Below are positions 17,489 to 27,636 of a stretch of 64,000 nt of DNA, piece after piece. A program made the translations under genes and the position numbers. Each line of letters opens with the position of its first letter. Position 1 is the stretch's first letter. The notes below the pieces were generated by a model. The model was not told where the DNA came from, searched no databases, and saw only the letters and a program-made list of their open reading frames with translations. Origin of the DNA: Sphaerospermopsis kisseleviana NIES-73 (lineage in GTDB: Bacteria; Cyanobacteriota; Cyanobacteriia; Cyanobacteriales; Nostocaceae); contig NZ_AP018314.1 in the NCBI RefSeq assembly GCF_002368075.1, positions 5,290,840-5,354,839 on the forward strand, given 5' to 3'.

Positions 17489-18532
17489 ATGAAGCTTAAC
17501 TTACCACGACGCATATTTTTACAGAAATTCCTTCAATACTCAATATCAGCATTAGCTTTAGTTACTCTTTCTGTACCAATTTCCAGTAAAATAGTCGAAG
17601 CCCAAAATACAACTAATAAAACAGGCATTAACACCAAAGTAGTCCGACTGGCTTATCAAACTTCTGGCGATATTGTAAAGATCAAAGGAGTAGTAGATAA
17701 ACGTCTTGAACCTTTGGGTATCAAAGTAGAATGGTCTCCATTTCCTGCTGGACCCCAACTTATGGAAGCGATGAATGCTAACAGAGTTGATATTGGTTCT
17801 GTGGGAGAAACACCACCTATATTTGCTCAAGCTGCTGGCGCTCAACTTGCCTATATTGCTGGACGTAAACCCAGTAAGGGTGAAGGTAGTGCTATTGTTG
17901 TTCAACAAAATTCTCCTATTAAAACAGTTAAGGATCTTAAAGGTAAAAAAGTTGTTTTTCAAAAAGGATCTGCTGCACATTATTTACTGCTTAGAGCATT
18001 AGGTGAAGTCGGGTTAAAAATTAGTGATATTCAAGCAGTGAGTTTAACTCCTGCTGAAGCCCGTGATGCCTTTATTCAAAAAAAGATTGATGCTTGGGTA
18101 GCTTGGGATCCTTTTATTGCTTTTGTCCAGAAAAATGCTAATGCTCGTGTTTTGAGAAATGCTTCAGGAATTGCTAACCAAGGTGGTTTTTATATGGCTA
18201 GACGTAGTTTTGCCGTTGAAAATCCAGAAGTTGTGCGTATAGTTTTAGAAGAAGTGGATAAGTTAGGGGAATGGGCAGAATCTAATCCTAATGAAGTTGT
18301 GAAAATTCTTGCTCCTGAATTGAAACTTGATCCAGCGCTTTTATCTGTGGTAGTTCGTAGACGTACATTTCGTTTACGTCCAATTAACTCATCTCTGATT
18401 GCCGAGCAACAACGCATTGCGGATCTATTCTACAACGAAAAAGTGATTCCTAGGCGAATTGCTATCAAAGATTCAGTTCTCACTTCTCAGCAGTATGCAG
18501 CTATTACACCGCGAAGAATTAGTAGAAAATAA
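17489..18532 (+). CDS. ssuA: sulfonate ABC transporter substrate-binding protein (second SsuA)
   Basis: 347 residues with a Sec or Tat-like signal peptide (PRRIFLQKFLQYSISALALV, ending near VEAQ) and no lipobox Cys, so it is probably a soluble periplasmic protein, unlike the first SsuA. It has the same family blocks: DKRLEPLGIKVEWSPFPAGP, NRVDIGSVGETPPIFAQAAGAQ, KKIDAWVAWDPF. A clear GGAG lies before the ATG. The two SsuA proteins share one permease and one ATPase gene here. Confidence 0.9.
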   Translation: MKLNLPRRIFLQKFLQYSISALALVTLSVPISSKIVEAQNTTNKTGINTKVVRLAYQTSGDIVKIKGVVDKRLEPLGIKVEWSPFPAGPQLMEAMNANRVDIGSVGETPPIFAQAAGAQLAYIAGRKPSKGEGSAIVVQQNSPIKTVKDLKGKKVVFQKGSAAHYLLLRALGEVGLKISDIQAVSLTPAEARDAFIQKKIDAWVAWDPFIAFVQKNANARVLRNASGIANQGGFYMARRSFAVENPEVVRIVLEEVDKLGEWAESNPNEVVKILAPELKLDPALLSVVVRRRTFRLRPINSSLIAEQQRIADLFYNEKVIPRRIAIKDSVLTSQQYAAITPRRISRK

Positions 18533-18675
18533 CTACTAATTGAGATTCCTGATTTCTGAGAACAAATCATAATTGGTTGGTAAGAATTCAGGAGTCAGAA
18601 TATTTGTGTGAATATTTGTGTCTAGGAACAAATAAACTCTGCTTGTAATCATTCTCATCATCACTTAATAAATAA

Positions 18676-19521
18676 ATGGTCATGAAACTTTCTTCTACTG
18701 ATTTTTCATCAAAGTATTCAACAAGAAAAAATAAGTTCTATTTTAAATTTCTGAAAAACCGCTATTTTCAATCATTTATACCCTGGGTTGTACCAATTAC
18801 AATAATTGTAGTGTGGCAGTTGTTATCCTCTATTGGTGTTATTCCTACAAGAATATTACCCGCACCTTTGGCAGTTCTTATTGCTGCTATTAAATTAGCT
18901 CAGACAGGTGAACTTTTCAGAAATATTGGTATTAGTGCCTTACGAGCGATATCCGGGTTTTTAATTGGGGGAAGTATTGGATTTAGTTTAGGTTTACTTA
19001 ATGGTGTTTCTCGGATTGCGGAAAAATTACTAGATACATCACTGCAAATGTTGCGGAATATTCCTAATTTAGCATTAATTCCTCTAGTAATTTTATGGTT
19101 TGGCATTGGTGATGAAGCGAGATTATTTCTAGTATCTTTGGGTGTAATGTTTCCCATTTATTTAAACACTTTTCATGGGATTCGTAGTGTTGATCATGGA
19201 TTGATTGAAATGGGTAAAATTTATGGTTTAAATACTTGGGGTTTATTTTGGCGAATTATTCTCCCAGGAGCAATGTCTTCAATTTTAGTTGGTGTGCGGT
19301 TTTCTTTGGGGATTATGTGGTTAACACTTATTGTGGCAGAAACAATTGCTGCTGATTCTGGAATTGGATATATGGCAACAAATGCTAGAGAATTTATGCA
19401 AACGGATGTTGTTGTGTTAAGCATTCTAATCTATGCCTTGTTCGGCAAGCTGGCTGATATAGTTGCTAAAGCTTTGGAAAACTACTGGTTGCAGTGGAAT
19501 CCCAGTTATTTAAAGGGTTAA
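18676..19521 (+). CDS. ssuC: sulfonate ABC transporter permease
   Basis: 281 residues with a cytoplasmic basic N-terminus and about six hydrophobic segments. The EAA loop that contacts the ATPase is GLNTWGLFWRIILPGAMSSI, and the family block TLIVAETIAADSGIGYMATNA is as in SsuC/TauC. Start may be 18676 or the in-frame ATG at 18682. It lies 143 bases after the second ssuA; the gap has a direct 12-bp repeat (GAATATTTGTGT twice, near 18598-18621). It forms the inner-membrane channel with SsuB. Confidence 0.9.
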   Translation: MVMKLSSTDFSSKYSTRKNKFYFKFLKNRYFQSFIPWVVPITIIVVWQLLSSIGVIPTRILPAPLAVLIAAIKLAQTGELFRNIGISALRAISGFLIGGSIGFSLGLLNGVSRIAEKLLDTSLQMLRNIPNLALIPLVILWFGIGDEARLFLVSLGVMFPIYLNTFHGIRSVDHGLIEMGKIYGLNTWGLFWRIILPGAMSSILVGVRFSLGIMWLTLIVAETIAADSGIGYMATNAREFMQTDVVVLSILIYALFGKLADIVAKALENYWLQWNPSYLKG

Positions 19522-19625
19522 TCTACTAATACTCGATAAAGTTACAGTGTTTTTTTGTAAAAGTATTGCTTTTCTTGATTCATTTGTGCAATACTCTTAA
19601 ACATTACCTCAATAGTACGGTTCAT

Positions 19626-19642
19626 CGATAGAATTACCGTAG
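19626..19642 (+). promoter_or_regulatory. cluster-wide motif CGATA-N4-TACCGTAG, copy 5 (upstream of ssuD)
   Basis: CGATAGAATTACCGTAG ends 44 bases before the ssuD ATG, inside a 165-base gap after ssuC. This is the best-conserved copy and implies a separate ssuD-ssuE promoter. Confidence 0.55.
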
Positions 19643-19686
19643 TTATTGATTGAGTTTTTGATTACAAAGTTTTACACTTAAACATC

Positions 19687-20856
19687 ATGCAAGTTCTTTG
19701 GTTTATTCCCACACATGGCGATGGACGCTATCTAGGAACTGCTATAGGTGGTCGTTCAGTCAACTTTGATTATTGGCGACAAATTGCCCAAGCAGTTGAT
19801 CAATTAGGATTTACAGGAGCTTTATTACCTACAGGTCGTTCCTGTGAAGATGCCTGGATTTTAGCTTCAACTTTGGTAAGTCACACTAAAAAAATGCGAT
19901 TTTTAGTAGCAATCCGTCCAGGATTGATGTCACCAGGGGTAGCGGCAAGAATGGCAGCAACTTTTGATAGAATTTCTGGCGGACGACTATTAATTAATGT
20001 CGTTACTGGTGGTGATCCTGTTGAATTAGCTGGTGATGGTTTGCATCTTAGTCATGATGATCGCTATAAACTGACAGATGAATTTTTAACAGTTTGGCGA
20101 CAAATAGCAGGTGGTGAAACTTCTAACTTTGAAGGTGATTATCTCAATATTAAAGAAGGGAAAATACTATTTCCTAATGTGCAGAAACCTTATCCACCTT
20201 TGTGGTTTGGTGGTTCTTCTGCGATTGCCCAAGAAATTGCTGCCAAGCACGTTGATGTATATTTAACTTGGGGTGAACCACCTGAAAAAGTAGCAGAAAA
20301 AATCGCTTCTGTAAAACGTTTAGCAGAAGCACAAGGTAGAACCTTACAGTTTGGGATTCGTCTTCATGTCATTGTTAGAGAAACTGAAAGTCAGGCTTGG
20401 GATGCGGCTAATGATTTGATTCGTTATGTAGATGATGAGGCTATTAACAAAGCCCAACAAGCCTACTCTCGCATGGATTCAGTTGGACAACAGTTGATGA
20501 AGGAATTACATAATGGTAGTCGGGAAGCATTAGAAATTAGCCCCAATTTATGGGCAGGAATTGGTTTAGTGCGTGGTGGTGCTGGAACTGCATTAGTAGG
20601 CGATCCTGATACTGTTGCTCTAAGAATGCAAGAGTATGCAGATTTAGGAATTGATACTTTTATCTTCTCTGGTTATCCCCATTTAGAAGAAGCTTATCGG
20701 GTAGCAGAATTACTTTTTCCTCGTTTACCTTTGAATAATTTACCAACAGTAGAACCGCAGTTATTGAGTCCTTTTGGTGAGATTGTTGCTAACCGGGAAT
20801 TTCCCCAGCAGCTTCAAGAACAACTTAGAGAAACAACAGTAGCAACTGTAGATTAG
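19687..20856 (+). CDS. ssuD: FMNH2-dependent alkanesulfonate monooxygenase
   Basis: 389 residues, close to the 381 of E. coli SsuD. It begins at the mature family start ([17 protein letters not shown]) and keeps the conserved Cys (Cys53 in GRSCEDAW, equivalent to Cys54), the Arg/His pair in [11 protein letters not shown], and the insertion-loop region with its arginines ([13 protein letters not shown]). It is a luciferase-like flavin monooxygenase that cleaves alkanesulfonates to aldehyde and sulfite using FMNH2 and O2, in the cytoplasm. ssuE follows after 34 bases. Confidence 0.94.
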   Translation: MQVLWFIPTHGDGRYLGTAIGGRSVNFDYWRQIAQAVDQLGFTGALLPTGRSCEDAWILASTLVSHTKKMRFLVAIRPGLMSPGVAARMAATFDRISGGRLLINVVTGGDPVELAGDGLHLSHDDRYKLTDEFLTVWRQIAGGETSNFEGDYLNIKEGKILFPNVQKPYPPLWFGGSSAIAQEIAAKHVDVYLTWGEPPEKVAEKIASVKRLAEAQGRTLQFGIRLHVIVRETESQAWDAANDLIRYVDDEAINKAQQAYSRMDSVGQQLMKELHNGSREALEISPNLWAGIGLVRGGAGTALVGDPDTVALRMQEYADLGIDTFIFSGYPHLEEAYRVAELLFPRLPLNNLPTVEPQLLSPFGEIVANREFPQQLQEQLRETTVATVD

Positions 20857-20890
20857 TTAAAAATTAATTAAATCAAGAGGTTTAGATCAC

Positions 20891-21457
20891 ATGACTAATA
20901 TTTTAGCGATCGCTGGTAGTCCTTCTCATCCTTCCAGAACCTACGGAATTTTAGAATATGCGACTCAAATTGTTTCCCAACAAGGCTTAGAAACAGATAT
21001 TATTTCTGTGCGAGATTTACCTGCGGAAGATTTAGTTTTTGGACGTTATAATAGCCCTGCTTTAGAAAAACCAAAAGCATTGTTAGAAAAAGCAAGTGGC
21101 GTAATTATTGCCACTCCAATTTACAAAGCCGCTTATACTGGGGTACTCAAATCTTTCTTAGATTTATTACCACAAAAAGCCTTAAAAGATAAGGTTATAT
21201 TACCTTTAGCCACCGGTGGTACAATTGCCCATTTATTATCAATAGAATATGCCTTAAAACCAGTTTTAGGTGAATTAGGTGCAAGGCATATTTTAAGTAC
21301 AGTTTACGCAGTAGATAAGCAAATTCAAATTCAAGCTGATGGAAGTTTGCAGTTGGATGAAGAAATTGATCAACGTCTGCAAGAAGTTTTAATAGAATTT
21401 GTGCAAGCTGTTAATAAATTTCACCCTGATGTTAAAGAATTAGCATATAGCAACTAA
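20891..21457 (+). CDS. ssuE: NADPH-dependent FMN reductase for SsuD
   Basis: 188 residues, flavodoxin-like. The phosphate loop is AGSPSHPSRTYGI (about residues 8-20), with ATPIYKAAYTGVLKSFLDLLP and LPLATGGTIAHL as the family blocks. It supplies reduced FMN to SsuD. AAGAGG precedes the ATG. A HIP1 site (GCGATCGC) falls in the start of the gene. It shares an operon with ssuD. Confidence 0.93.
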   Translation: MTNILAIAGSPSHPSRTYGILEYATQIVSQQGLETDIISVRDLPAEDLVFGRYNSPALEKPKALLEKASGVIIATPIYKAAYTGVLKSFLDLLPQKALKDKVILPLATGGTIAHLLSIEYALKPVLGELGARHILSTVYAVDKQIQIQADGSLQLDEEIDQRLQEVLIEFVQAVNKFHPDVKELAYSN

Positions 21458-21551
21458 AGGCATCTATGAATCAAAACTCTGAATTTTCCTAGCCTATGGG
21501 TAAGTTCTGTTGATTAAATCAGCGTTACTAGTGATTTTAACTGACAATGCC

Positions 21552-23825
21552 ATGACTTCTAGTTTTTTGACTACTCACACTCCAACTACGATCACTATAG
21601 TTGGCGGAGGCTTTAGTGGTACTCTAGTGGCTACCCATCTATTAAAAACTGCTAGTCAACCCCTGATCATTAAGTTGATTGAGCGCAGTCGTCAAATTGG
21701 CAAGGGAATTGCTTATAGTACGGAGACTAACTGTCATTTACTCAATGTCTCAGCAGGTAACATGAGCGCGTTTCCTCATGACCCGGGACATCTGTTACGT
21801 TGGCTTCAGTACAACCGCAGCGAGTTAGAATCATTTTTTTCCGAAGAAGTCAATGCTAGTACCTTCATTCCCCGCAAAGTTTATGGTTTGTACATTCAGT
21901 CAGTTTTAGCAGAAGCAGAAGCCACAGCACCCAGTGATGTGCGTCTGGAAAGGGTGACTGATGAGGTGGTGGGGATACAACCGGAAGCAAAAAGGGCAGC
22001 TATTGCTCTCCGTAGTGGCCGCTATTTTAATGCCGATAAAGTTGTCTTGGCTTTGGGAAATTCCCTTTCTACACCTTCAGAAATTGAGAATACAGATAGT
22101 AATTATCTCCGCAATGCTTGGTCAGCCGATGCCCTAGATGATCTTGATCCTGATGCCCCTATACTACTGATTGGTACGGGATTAACAATGGTAGATATGG
22201 TGTTATCTCTGCACAGTCGCCAACACCGGGGTAAAATTTATGCTGTGTCTCGTCGGGGACTGTCTCCCCAAAAACATCAACCGGCTCAACCTTATGCTAA
22301 TTCTTTAACTCCAGATACTTTCCCCACAACAGTACGGGGTTGGTTACATTGGTTGCGGACTGAGGTAGAAGTTGCCACATCTCAAGGTTATGGTTGGCGA
22401 TCGCTCATTGACTCTCTACGTCCCCACACTCAGAAAATTTGGCAAAAACTACCAAAAGAGGAACAACGGCGATTTCTACGTCATTTAACACCTTATTGGG
22501 ACATCCATCGTCACCGCATTGCCCCACAAGTGGGAGATGTAATCACAGAAATACTCAATTCTGGTCAACTAACTATTTCTGCTGGCAGAATTAGAGAATA
22601 TCAAGCTGTTCCTGGTGGTGTAGCTGTCACCATATCTGAACGCAAAACCCAGACTAATCAGATTTTGCCAGTGCGTCGAATAGTGAATTGTACCGGAGTA
22701 GCAGGAGATTATCGGCATTCAAATCATCCTCTGGTTACTAATTTGCGAAGCCAAGGATTAATTCGTCCGAATGTCCTGGGTTTAGGACTAGATACTAACT
22801 CCCAGGGTGCTTTATATCAAGCAGATGGTACAATTTCTTCCCTACTTTATACCTTGGGAACACCCCGCAAAGGCGATCTGTGGGAAACTATAGCTGTTCC
22901 AGAGCTACGAGGACAAGCACAGGCATTATCCCAGGAGTTGTTGCAGTCTCTACCATTGCGTGTGCGTCCCCTTCCTGCCATAGCTTTGAGCAATACCAGT
23001 ACAGGAATACCACAGCCAACCTTTCTATTTCGCCAATTTTTCGACCCTGAAACCAGTAGCTATACCTACCTTATTGCGGATCAACAGTTAGGAGATGGGA
23101 TTTTAGTTGATCCTGTATTAGAACAAGTTGACCGGGATTTGCAATCATTAGAAGAACTAGGATTAAAACTACGCTATTGCTTGGAAACCCATCTCCACGC
23201 TGACCATATTACAGGAGCAGGAAAACTCAGACAACAAACAGGCTGTCAGATCATCGTTCCTGAAAATCCTGCGGTAACAAAAGCAGATCGCTCTTTTGTA
23301 GGTGGGGAAATTATAGAACTGGGTTCAGTAACTATTGAAGCAATTTCTACACCTGGACATACTGCCAGTCACATAACCTATTTGGTGAATAAAACTCACT
23401 TGTTAACCGGTGATGCTTTATTTATTCGTGGTTGTGGACGTACAGATTTTCAGGGTGGTGATGCGGGAACTCTCTATGATGTGGTGACACAACGCCTATT
23501 TACCTTACCAGATGATACCTTAGTATATCCTGCCCATGACTACAAAGGGCGTACAGTTTCCACCATTGGGGAAGAAAAACGTCTCAACCCCAGATTTAGT
23601 GGCCGTACCCGTAGTCAATTCATCACCATTATGAATAATCTCAAATTGAGTTATCCCCAAAAGATGAATGCAGCAGTACCGGCAAATGAATACTGTGGTG
23701 ATTTCATTCTCCAAGATAGCTTAAATCAGTCCACAACTTTAGCAAAAGAAGAACAAGAACAAATAGAACTAACCGTTATGGCAAATACAGAAATATACAA
23801 TGATTACTTTGCTATGTATATATAG
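21552..23825 (+). CDS. fusion: FAD/NAD(P)-binding protein + ETHE1-type persulfide dioxygenase
   Basis: 757 residues from the ATG at 21552 (a TTG at 21510 is possible; neither has a strong ribosome site). Residues ~10-470 are an FAD/NAD(P)-binding module: first Rossmann motif ITIVGGGFSGTLVATHL, the HLLNVSAGNMSAFP block of the NAD_binding_9 family, and a second Rossmann PILLIGTGLTMVDM. Residues ~490-740 are a metallo-beta-lactamase domain with THLHADH, the GH of STPGHTASH, and GCGRTDFQGGD, the ETHE1/PDO hallmark. The C-domain should oxidise glutathione persulfide to sulfite; the N-domain may form or reduce the persulfide. The stop lies at a TATATATA run, beyond which the other frame continues (see the adjacent remnant). 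Confidence 0.85.
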   Translation: MTSSFLTTHTPTTITIVGGGFSGTLVATHLLKTASQPLIIKLIERSRQIGKGIAYSTETNCHLLNVSAGNMSAFPHDPGHLLRWLQYNRSELESFFSEEVNASTFIPRKVYGLYIQSVLAEAEATAPSDVRLERVTDEVVGIQPEAKRAAIALRSGRYFNADKVVLALGNSLSTPSEIENTDSNYLRNAWSADALDDLDPDAPILLIGTGLTMVDMVLSLHSRQHRGKIYAVSRRGLSPQKHQPAQPYANSLTPDTFPTTVRGWLHWLRTEVEVATSQGYGWRSLIDSLRPHTQKIWQKLPKEEQRRFLRHLTPYWDIHRHRIAPQVGDVITEILNSGQLTISAGRIREYQAVPGGVAVTISERKTQTNQILPVRRIVNCTGVAGDYRHSNHPLVTNLRSQGLIRPNVLGLGLDTNSQGALYQADGTISSLLYTLGTPRKGDLWETIAVPELRGQAQALSQELLQSLPLRVRPLPAIALSNTSTGIPQPTFLFRQFFDPETSSYTYLIADQQLGDGILVDPVLEQVDRDLQSLEELGLKLRYCLETHLHADHITGAGKLRQQTGCQIIVPENPAVTKADRSFVGGEIIELGSVTIEAISTPGHTASHITYLVNKTHLLTGDALFIRGCGRTDFQGGDAGTLYDVVTQRLFTLPDDTLVYPAHDYKGRTVSTIGEEKRLNPRFSGRTRSQFITIMNNLKLSYPQKMNAAVPANEYCGDFILQDSLNQSTTLAKEEQEQIELTVMANTEIYNDYFAMYI

Positions 23826-23995
23826 CGGCAGGTGAAAATGGAATTGGTGAAATGCTTTCCCATAATTTTTGCTTTCCAATAGCTAAAGTAGTTGAAAAAG
23901 CTGCCGCATATCTATCATTAAAAACTATCTTCGCTCCAGCAGCAGTAAGAGCAGTGGTATTGCTGGCTATTACAATCTATTTAATGTTATCGTAA
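23826..23995 (+). pseudogene. frameshifted C-terminal tail (membrane-like) of the preceding fusion gene
   Basis: Directly after the stop of the fusion gene, another frame is open from 23804 to 23995 with a coding-like product: an amphipathic part (GENGIGEMLSHNFCFPIAKV) then a hydrophobic helix (AVRAVVLLAITIYLMLS). Removing one TA from TATATATA at the junction joins MYI to AAGENGIGEM in frame, adding about 56 residues. So this is either a decayed tail or a slippage-controlled extension. It ends inside the 3' end of the convergent BASS gene. I do not know the tail's family. Confidence 0.5.
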
Positions 23996-24865
23996 AACTT
24001 CCAACTGCTTTACTTCCGCATTCTGTTCTTGATCTAATTCTGGTAAATTTTTCCCTAAAATCAAAACTGAAACCATCATTAATAAACTCGTTACCATAAT
24101 CACGCTGATCACATTCGGATCATCAAAATTGCTTGTACCTATTAACAAAGCAGCAGCAAAATTGCGTTGTGCAGTTCCTACTCCTAAAACTCTTTGAGTA
24201 TCAATACCAGGTCCTCCCAATAAATAACCTACAGTAAAAGAAAATACAATAAAAATAGCACATACAAATATCACACCATTTGTCAATAAAACAGTAATTT
24301 CACTAAAGTGAACTATCAATCTGACCACTAAACCTAAAAGCAATCCAAAACTAGATAATTTGGCGGTAATTGCTTGTAAGCTAAGGGATATATTTTCAGA
24401 TTTGGACTTAATTAATAACCCAATTCCTAACGGTATTATCATCATCAATATTAAAGGTTTAGCAATATCCCAAGAGTTGACTTGTACACCTTGCAAAACC
24501 AAAGGTAATACAATCGGCATATAAAAAACAGTACCTAACATTAACATCATCATCAACCCTGTAGAAAAAGCTAAATTCCCCTTCACTATTTGCGCAAGTT
24601 TAGGTAAAGCTGGCGGACCTGATGCTAATGCCATAATGATAAACCCATCTTTCACAGGTTCATTAACAGGTATTACTAGCAGCAGTAAATAGACAAAAAC
24701 TGGCACTAAAACAAAATTTACTAGTAGCGATAAAACAACTAAACGGATATTACGAAGAGGCTGCCAAATTTGTTGTACAGTTAACTTTAAACCTGTACCA
24801 AACATAGTAGCAACAACAAAACAAAGGAATGCTATTTTGTCAAGAATGGGGATAACTTCATTCAT
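23987..24865 (-). CDS. bile acid:sodium symporter (BASS) family transporter
   Basis: 292 residues, almost entirely hydrophobic, with eight to ten membrane segments and the family blocks ALASGPPALPKLAQIVKGN and GVGTAQRNFAAALLIGTSNF, the second being the Na+-site crossover region. These carriers move organic anions with sodium, or export them. Substrates in bacteria include keto acids, and some BASS-like proteins lie next to sulfur genes. Its position between the persulfide dioxygenase fusion and the sulfatase suggests transport of an organosulfur acid or the carbon product of desulfation. It ends over the tail remnant of the convergent gene. Confidence 0.85.
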   Translation of the reverse strand: MNEVIPILDKIAFLCFVVATMFGTGLKLTVQQIWQPLRNIRLVVLSLLVNFVLVPVFVYLLLLVIPVNEPVKDGFIIMALASGPPALPKLAQIVKGNLAFSTGLMMMLMLGTVFYMPIVLPLVLQGVQVNSWDIAKPLILMMIIPLGIGLLIKSKSENISLSLQAITAKLSSFGLLLGLVVRLIVHFSEITVLLTNGVIFVCAIFIVFSFTVGYLLGGPGIDTQRVLGVGTAQRNFAAALLIGTSNFDDPNVISVIMVTSLLMMVSVLILGKNLPELDQEQNAEVKQLEVLR

Positions 24866-25169
24866 AAATTTCTTATTTCACTTATTTCACTTTCAACAAA
24901 TCTGTAGGTTGGGTTGAACAAAGTGAAACCCAACATATACAGCATATTCCATGTACATGAGGTACACTATGAACAGGCAAGACTTGTACTGAGCGGTTAG
25001 TGAGCTTATACTGAGCTAAGTCGAAGTGCGGAGTCGAACTATGTCGAAGTATGCCTGTCCCACAAGGGTTTTATCATTAATATCTGTACTTCATAATAAC
25101 GGAAACTGCTGTATAATCTCTTAGCCTATTGGGTTTCGTTATTTAATCCAACCTATATTTGCTACATTT
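24866..25169. repeat. spacer filled with dispersed repeats
   Basis: 304 bases before the BASS gene hold copies of the GTAGGTTGGGTT...AAACCCAACAT repeat (24902-24945), the GGCAAGACTTGTACTGAGC hairpin family (24974-25065, with three AGTCGAA-like words) and another TGGGTTTCGTTA...CCAACCTA block (25127-25155). No gene seen. Confidence 0.65.
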
Positions 25170-27509
25170 TTAATTCAAATTTAAAGTAACCTTCTGTAAA
25201 TTACCTGTGAATGCAAAGGGTACTTGATAGGTTTCCACAATAGGAGTACCTGTATCTTGACCGACATCAAAAGTTTCATTTAATGCCAAACGGTAGGGTA
25301 AAGTTTTTTCAATTCTACCCTCAGCTACCTGTTGATCATTAATGAATAACTTGCCAATTCCACCTGCACCAACTCCACCACCGTCATAATCAAAATTAAA
25401 TTTAATTGTTGATTTACCAGGTGCTAATTTTGCAGGAGATTGAATAGTGTACCGTTCGGCATTAGCAAAGTTGTAAACGTAGGTTGGTTTACTATCTTCT
25501 AGGAAAAATCCCCAACCCGCAAAACGTCCACCTTGAGTTAATAAAACACCTTCTGCACCATTTTCAGGAATGTCTACATCAACAGTAATACTAAAGGATC
25601 TATTTTTTAAACTTGGGGCGCTACCTTCAGGAATGCTAACTCCACCAGAATAGTAAGTAAAAGTTGTGCGTCCTGCGGCAGGGGAAGGACGACTTTTGAC
25701 ATCAAATCTTTCAGAAACGCGATCATCTAATGGTAAAACTTTGTGTTTACGAGCTTCTGATAAAAACAACTTTTGCAGTTTTTCTAATTTCTCTGGATTT
25801 TCAGATGCTAGGTTATTAGCTTCGCTAAAATCTTTCTCAATGTTGTATAGTTCCCAAGGATCTTTCTCGAAGTCTGCATTAATTGTACCCTGCCAAGGTA
25901 ATCGGGGATGACGCGCCGCAGCTATCCATCCATCATCATAAATCGCCCGGTTGCCAAACATCTCAAAATACTGAGTTTCATGTTTAGAAGCAGCTTCAGG
26001 ATCATCAAAAGTGTAAACTAAGCTAGTACCTTCGATTTTCTGTTGTTTTACCCCGTTAACTTGAGTAGGTGCAGTAATTCCCGCAGCTTCAAAAATAGTT
26101 GGCGTAATATCAATAACATGATGAAATTGGCTACGAAGTCCGCCTTGATCTTTGATGCGATCGCCCCAAGCAATAATCAAGGGGTTACGAGTTCCACCAA
26201 AGTGAGACGCTATTTGTTTTGTCCATTGAAAGGGTGTTGTACCAGCCCATGCCCAAGCTGCATGATAATGATTAAAGGTTTTGGGACTACCTAAGTCATT
26301 CAAAGAAGCTAGGAGTTGTTCTCGACTTTCCGGTACTTTATTGAAAACTTTTAATTCATTGACGCTACCTGCTAAACCACCTTCGGCACTAGCACCATTA
26401 TCACCAACGATGTAGAAAACTAAGGTGTTGTCTAATTCACCAATTTGGTCAATGGCATCAATTAATCTTCCCACTTCATAGTCCGTATGTGCCAAAAATC
26501 CGGCAAATACTTCCATTTCATGGGCATAGATTTTTTGATCATCTGGAGATAAGGAATCCCATGCTGGCAATTCTACCGGACGGGGGGTAAGTTCGGCATT
26601 AGCAGGAATTACACCCAGTTGTTTTTGACGAGCAAAGGTTTCTTCTCGTAATTTATCCCAGCCTTGATCAAACTTGCCCTTATACTTGTCTATCCAGGCT
26701 TTGGGGGCGTGATGAGGTGCATGGGTAGCACCGGTAGCCAAATAGGTAAAAAAGGGCTTGTCAGGGGCTATAGACTGTTGAGAATGAATCCAGTTAATGG
26801 CATGATCTACTAAATCAGGAGTCAAATGGTAATCAGGGTTATTGGTTGGTGGTGCAACTCGCTTAGTATTTTCTACCAAAGCCGGACTCCATTGGTTAGT
26901 ATCACCACCCAAAAAACCGTAAAAATACTCAAATCCTAATCCTGTCGGCCAGCGATCAAAGGGTCCAGCCGCACTGGTTTCATAATCTGGTGTGTTGTGC
27001 CATTTACCGAAAGCAGCAGTATTATAACCGTTCTGCCGTAATACTTCCGCTACAGTAGCCGCACTCTTGGGTAAAATTGTCGTGTAACCTGGATAGCCAG
27101 ATGCTAATTCTGCAACTACTCCTGTACCCACTGAATGATGATTGCGCCCAGTTAATAAAGCTGCTCTGGTAGGTGAACAAAGGGCTGTAGTGTGGAATTG
27201 GTTGTAACGTAATCCTTTTTCAGCTAAACGAGTTAAATTCGGGGTATCTACGAGTCCACCAAATGTACTCGCTTGCCCAAAACCCACATCATCCAATAAT
27301 ACTAATAATACATTCGGGGCTTTTTCCGGGGCTTTAATGGGTGCGGGAAAATCTGGTTTTGAATCTTTGTAAGTTAAGCCAATTTCACCATCAAAAGACG
27401 GTGGACGTACTGGTAAAACCTTTGATGTCGCAGCTAAGGCGGGGCTTGTTACCATCAACAATGTGATGAGAAAAGATAGAGACAGCACCCGCAAAATTGA
27501 ATGTAACAT
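25170..27509 (-). CDS. exported arylsulfatase (type I, Cys-formylglycine)
   Basis: 779 residues with a Sec signal peptide (cleavage near SPALAA). The metal-binding start [12 protein letters not shown], the sulfatase signature [11 protein letters not shown] with the modifiable Cys111, and [10 protein letters not shown] are all intact. The C-terminal ~170 residues (from about 605) are a beta-rich domain also seen in large bacterial arylsulfatases (AtsA-like). It hydrolyses sulfate esters in the periplasm or outside the cell, after conversion of Cys111 to formylglycine. The FGE-type maturase is the next gene (127-base gap), also exported. A dispersed GCAAAGACGCAAAG-like repeat lies between them. 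Confidence 0.93.
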   Translation of the reverse strand: MLHSILRVLSLSFLITLLMVTSPALAATSKVLPVRPPSFDGEIGLTYKDSKPDFPAPIKAPEKAPNVLLVLLDDVGFGQASTFGGLVDTPNLTRLAEKGLRYNQFHTTALCSPTRAALLTGRNHHSVGTGVVAELASGYPGYTTILPKSAATVAEVLRQNGYNTAAFGKWHNTPDYETSAAGPFDRWPTGLGFEYFYGFLGGDTNQWSPALVENTKRVAPPTNNPDYHLTPDLVDHAINWIHSQQSIAPDKPFFTYLATGATHAPHHAPKAWIDKYKGKFDQGWDKLREETFARQKQLGVIPANAELTPRPVELPAWDSLSPDDQKIYAHEMEVFAGFLAHTDYEVGRLIDAIDQIGELDNTLVFYIVGDNGASAEGGLAGSVNELKVFNKVPESREQLLASLNDLGSPKTFNHYHAAWAWAGTTPFQWTKQIASHFGGTRNPLIIAWGDRIKDQGGLRSQFHHVIDITPTIFEAAGITAPTQVNGVKQQKIEGTSLVYTFDDPEAASKHETQYFEMFGNRAIYDDGWIAAARHPRLPWQGTINADFEKDPWELYNIEKDFSEANNLASENPEKLEKLQKLFLSEARKHKVLPLDDRVSERFDVKSRPSPAAGRTTFTYYSGGVSIPEGSAPSLKNRSFSITVDVDIPENGAEGVLLTQGGRFAGWGFFLEDSKPTYVYNFANAERYTIQSPAKLAPGKSTIKFNFDYDGGGVGAGGIGKLFINDQQVAEGRIEKTLPYRLALNETFDVGQDTGTPIVETYQVPFAFTGNLQKVTLNLN

Positions 27510-27636
27510 ACAATATCCTTGTATAATAAATCTGCAACTTTGCGTCTTTGCGTCTTTGCGTGAGGCTTAATCTTTTAACGAACCACGAAGGACACAAAGG
27601 ACACGAAGATTAAGAATGTTAGAGAGAGATTTTGCG

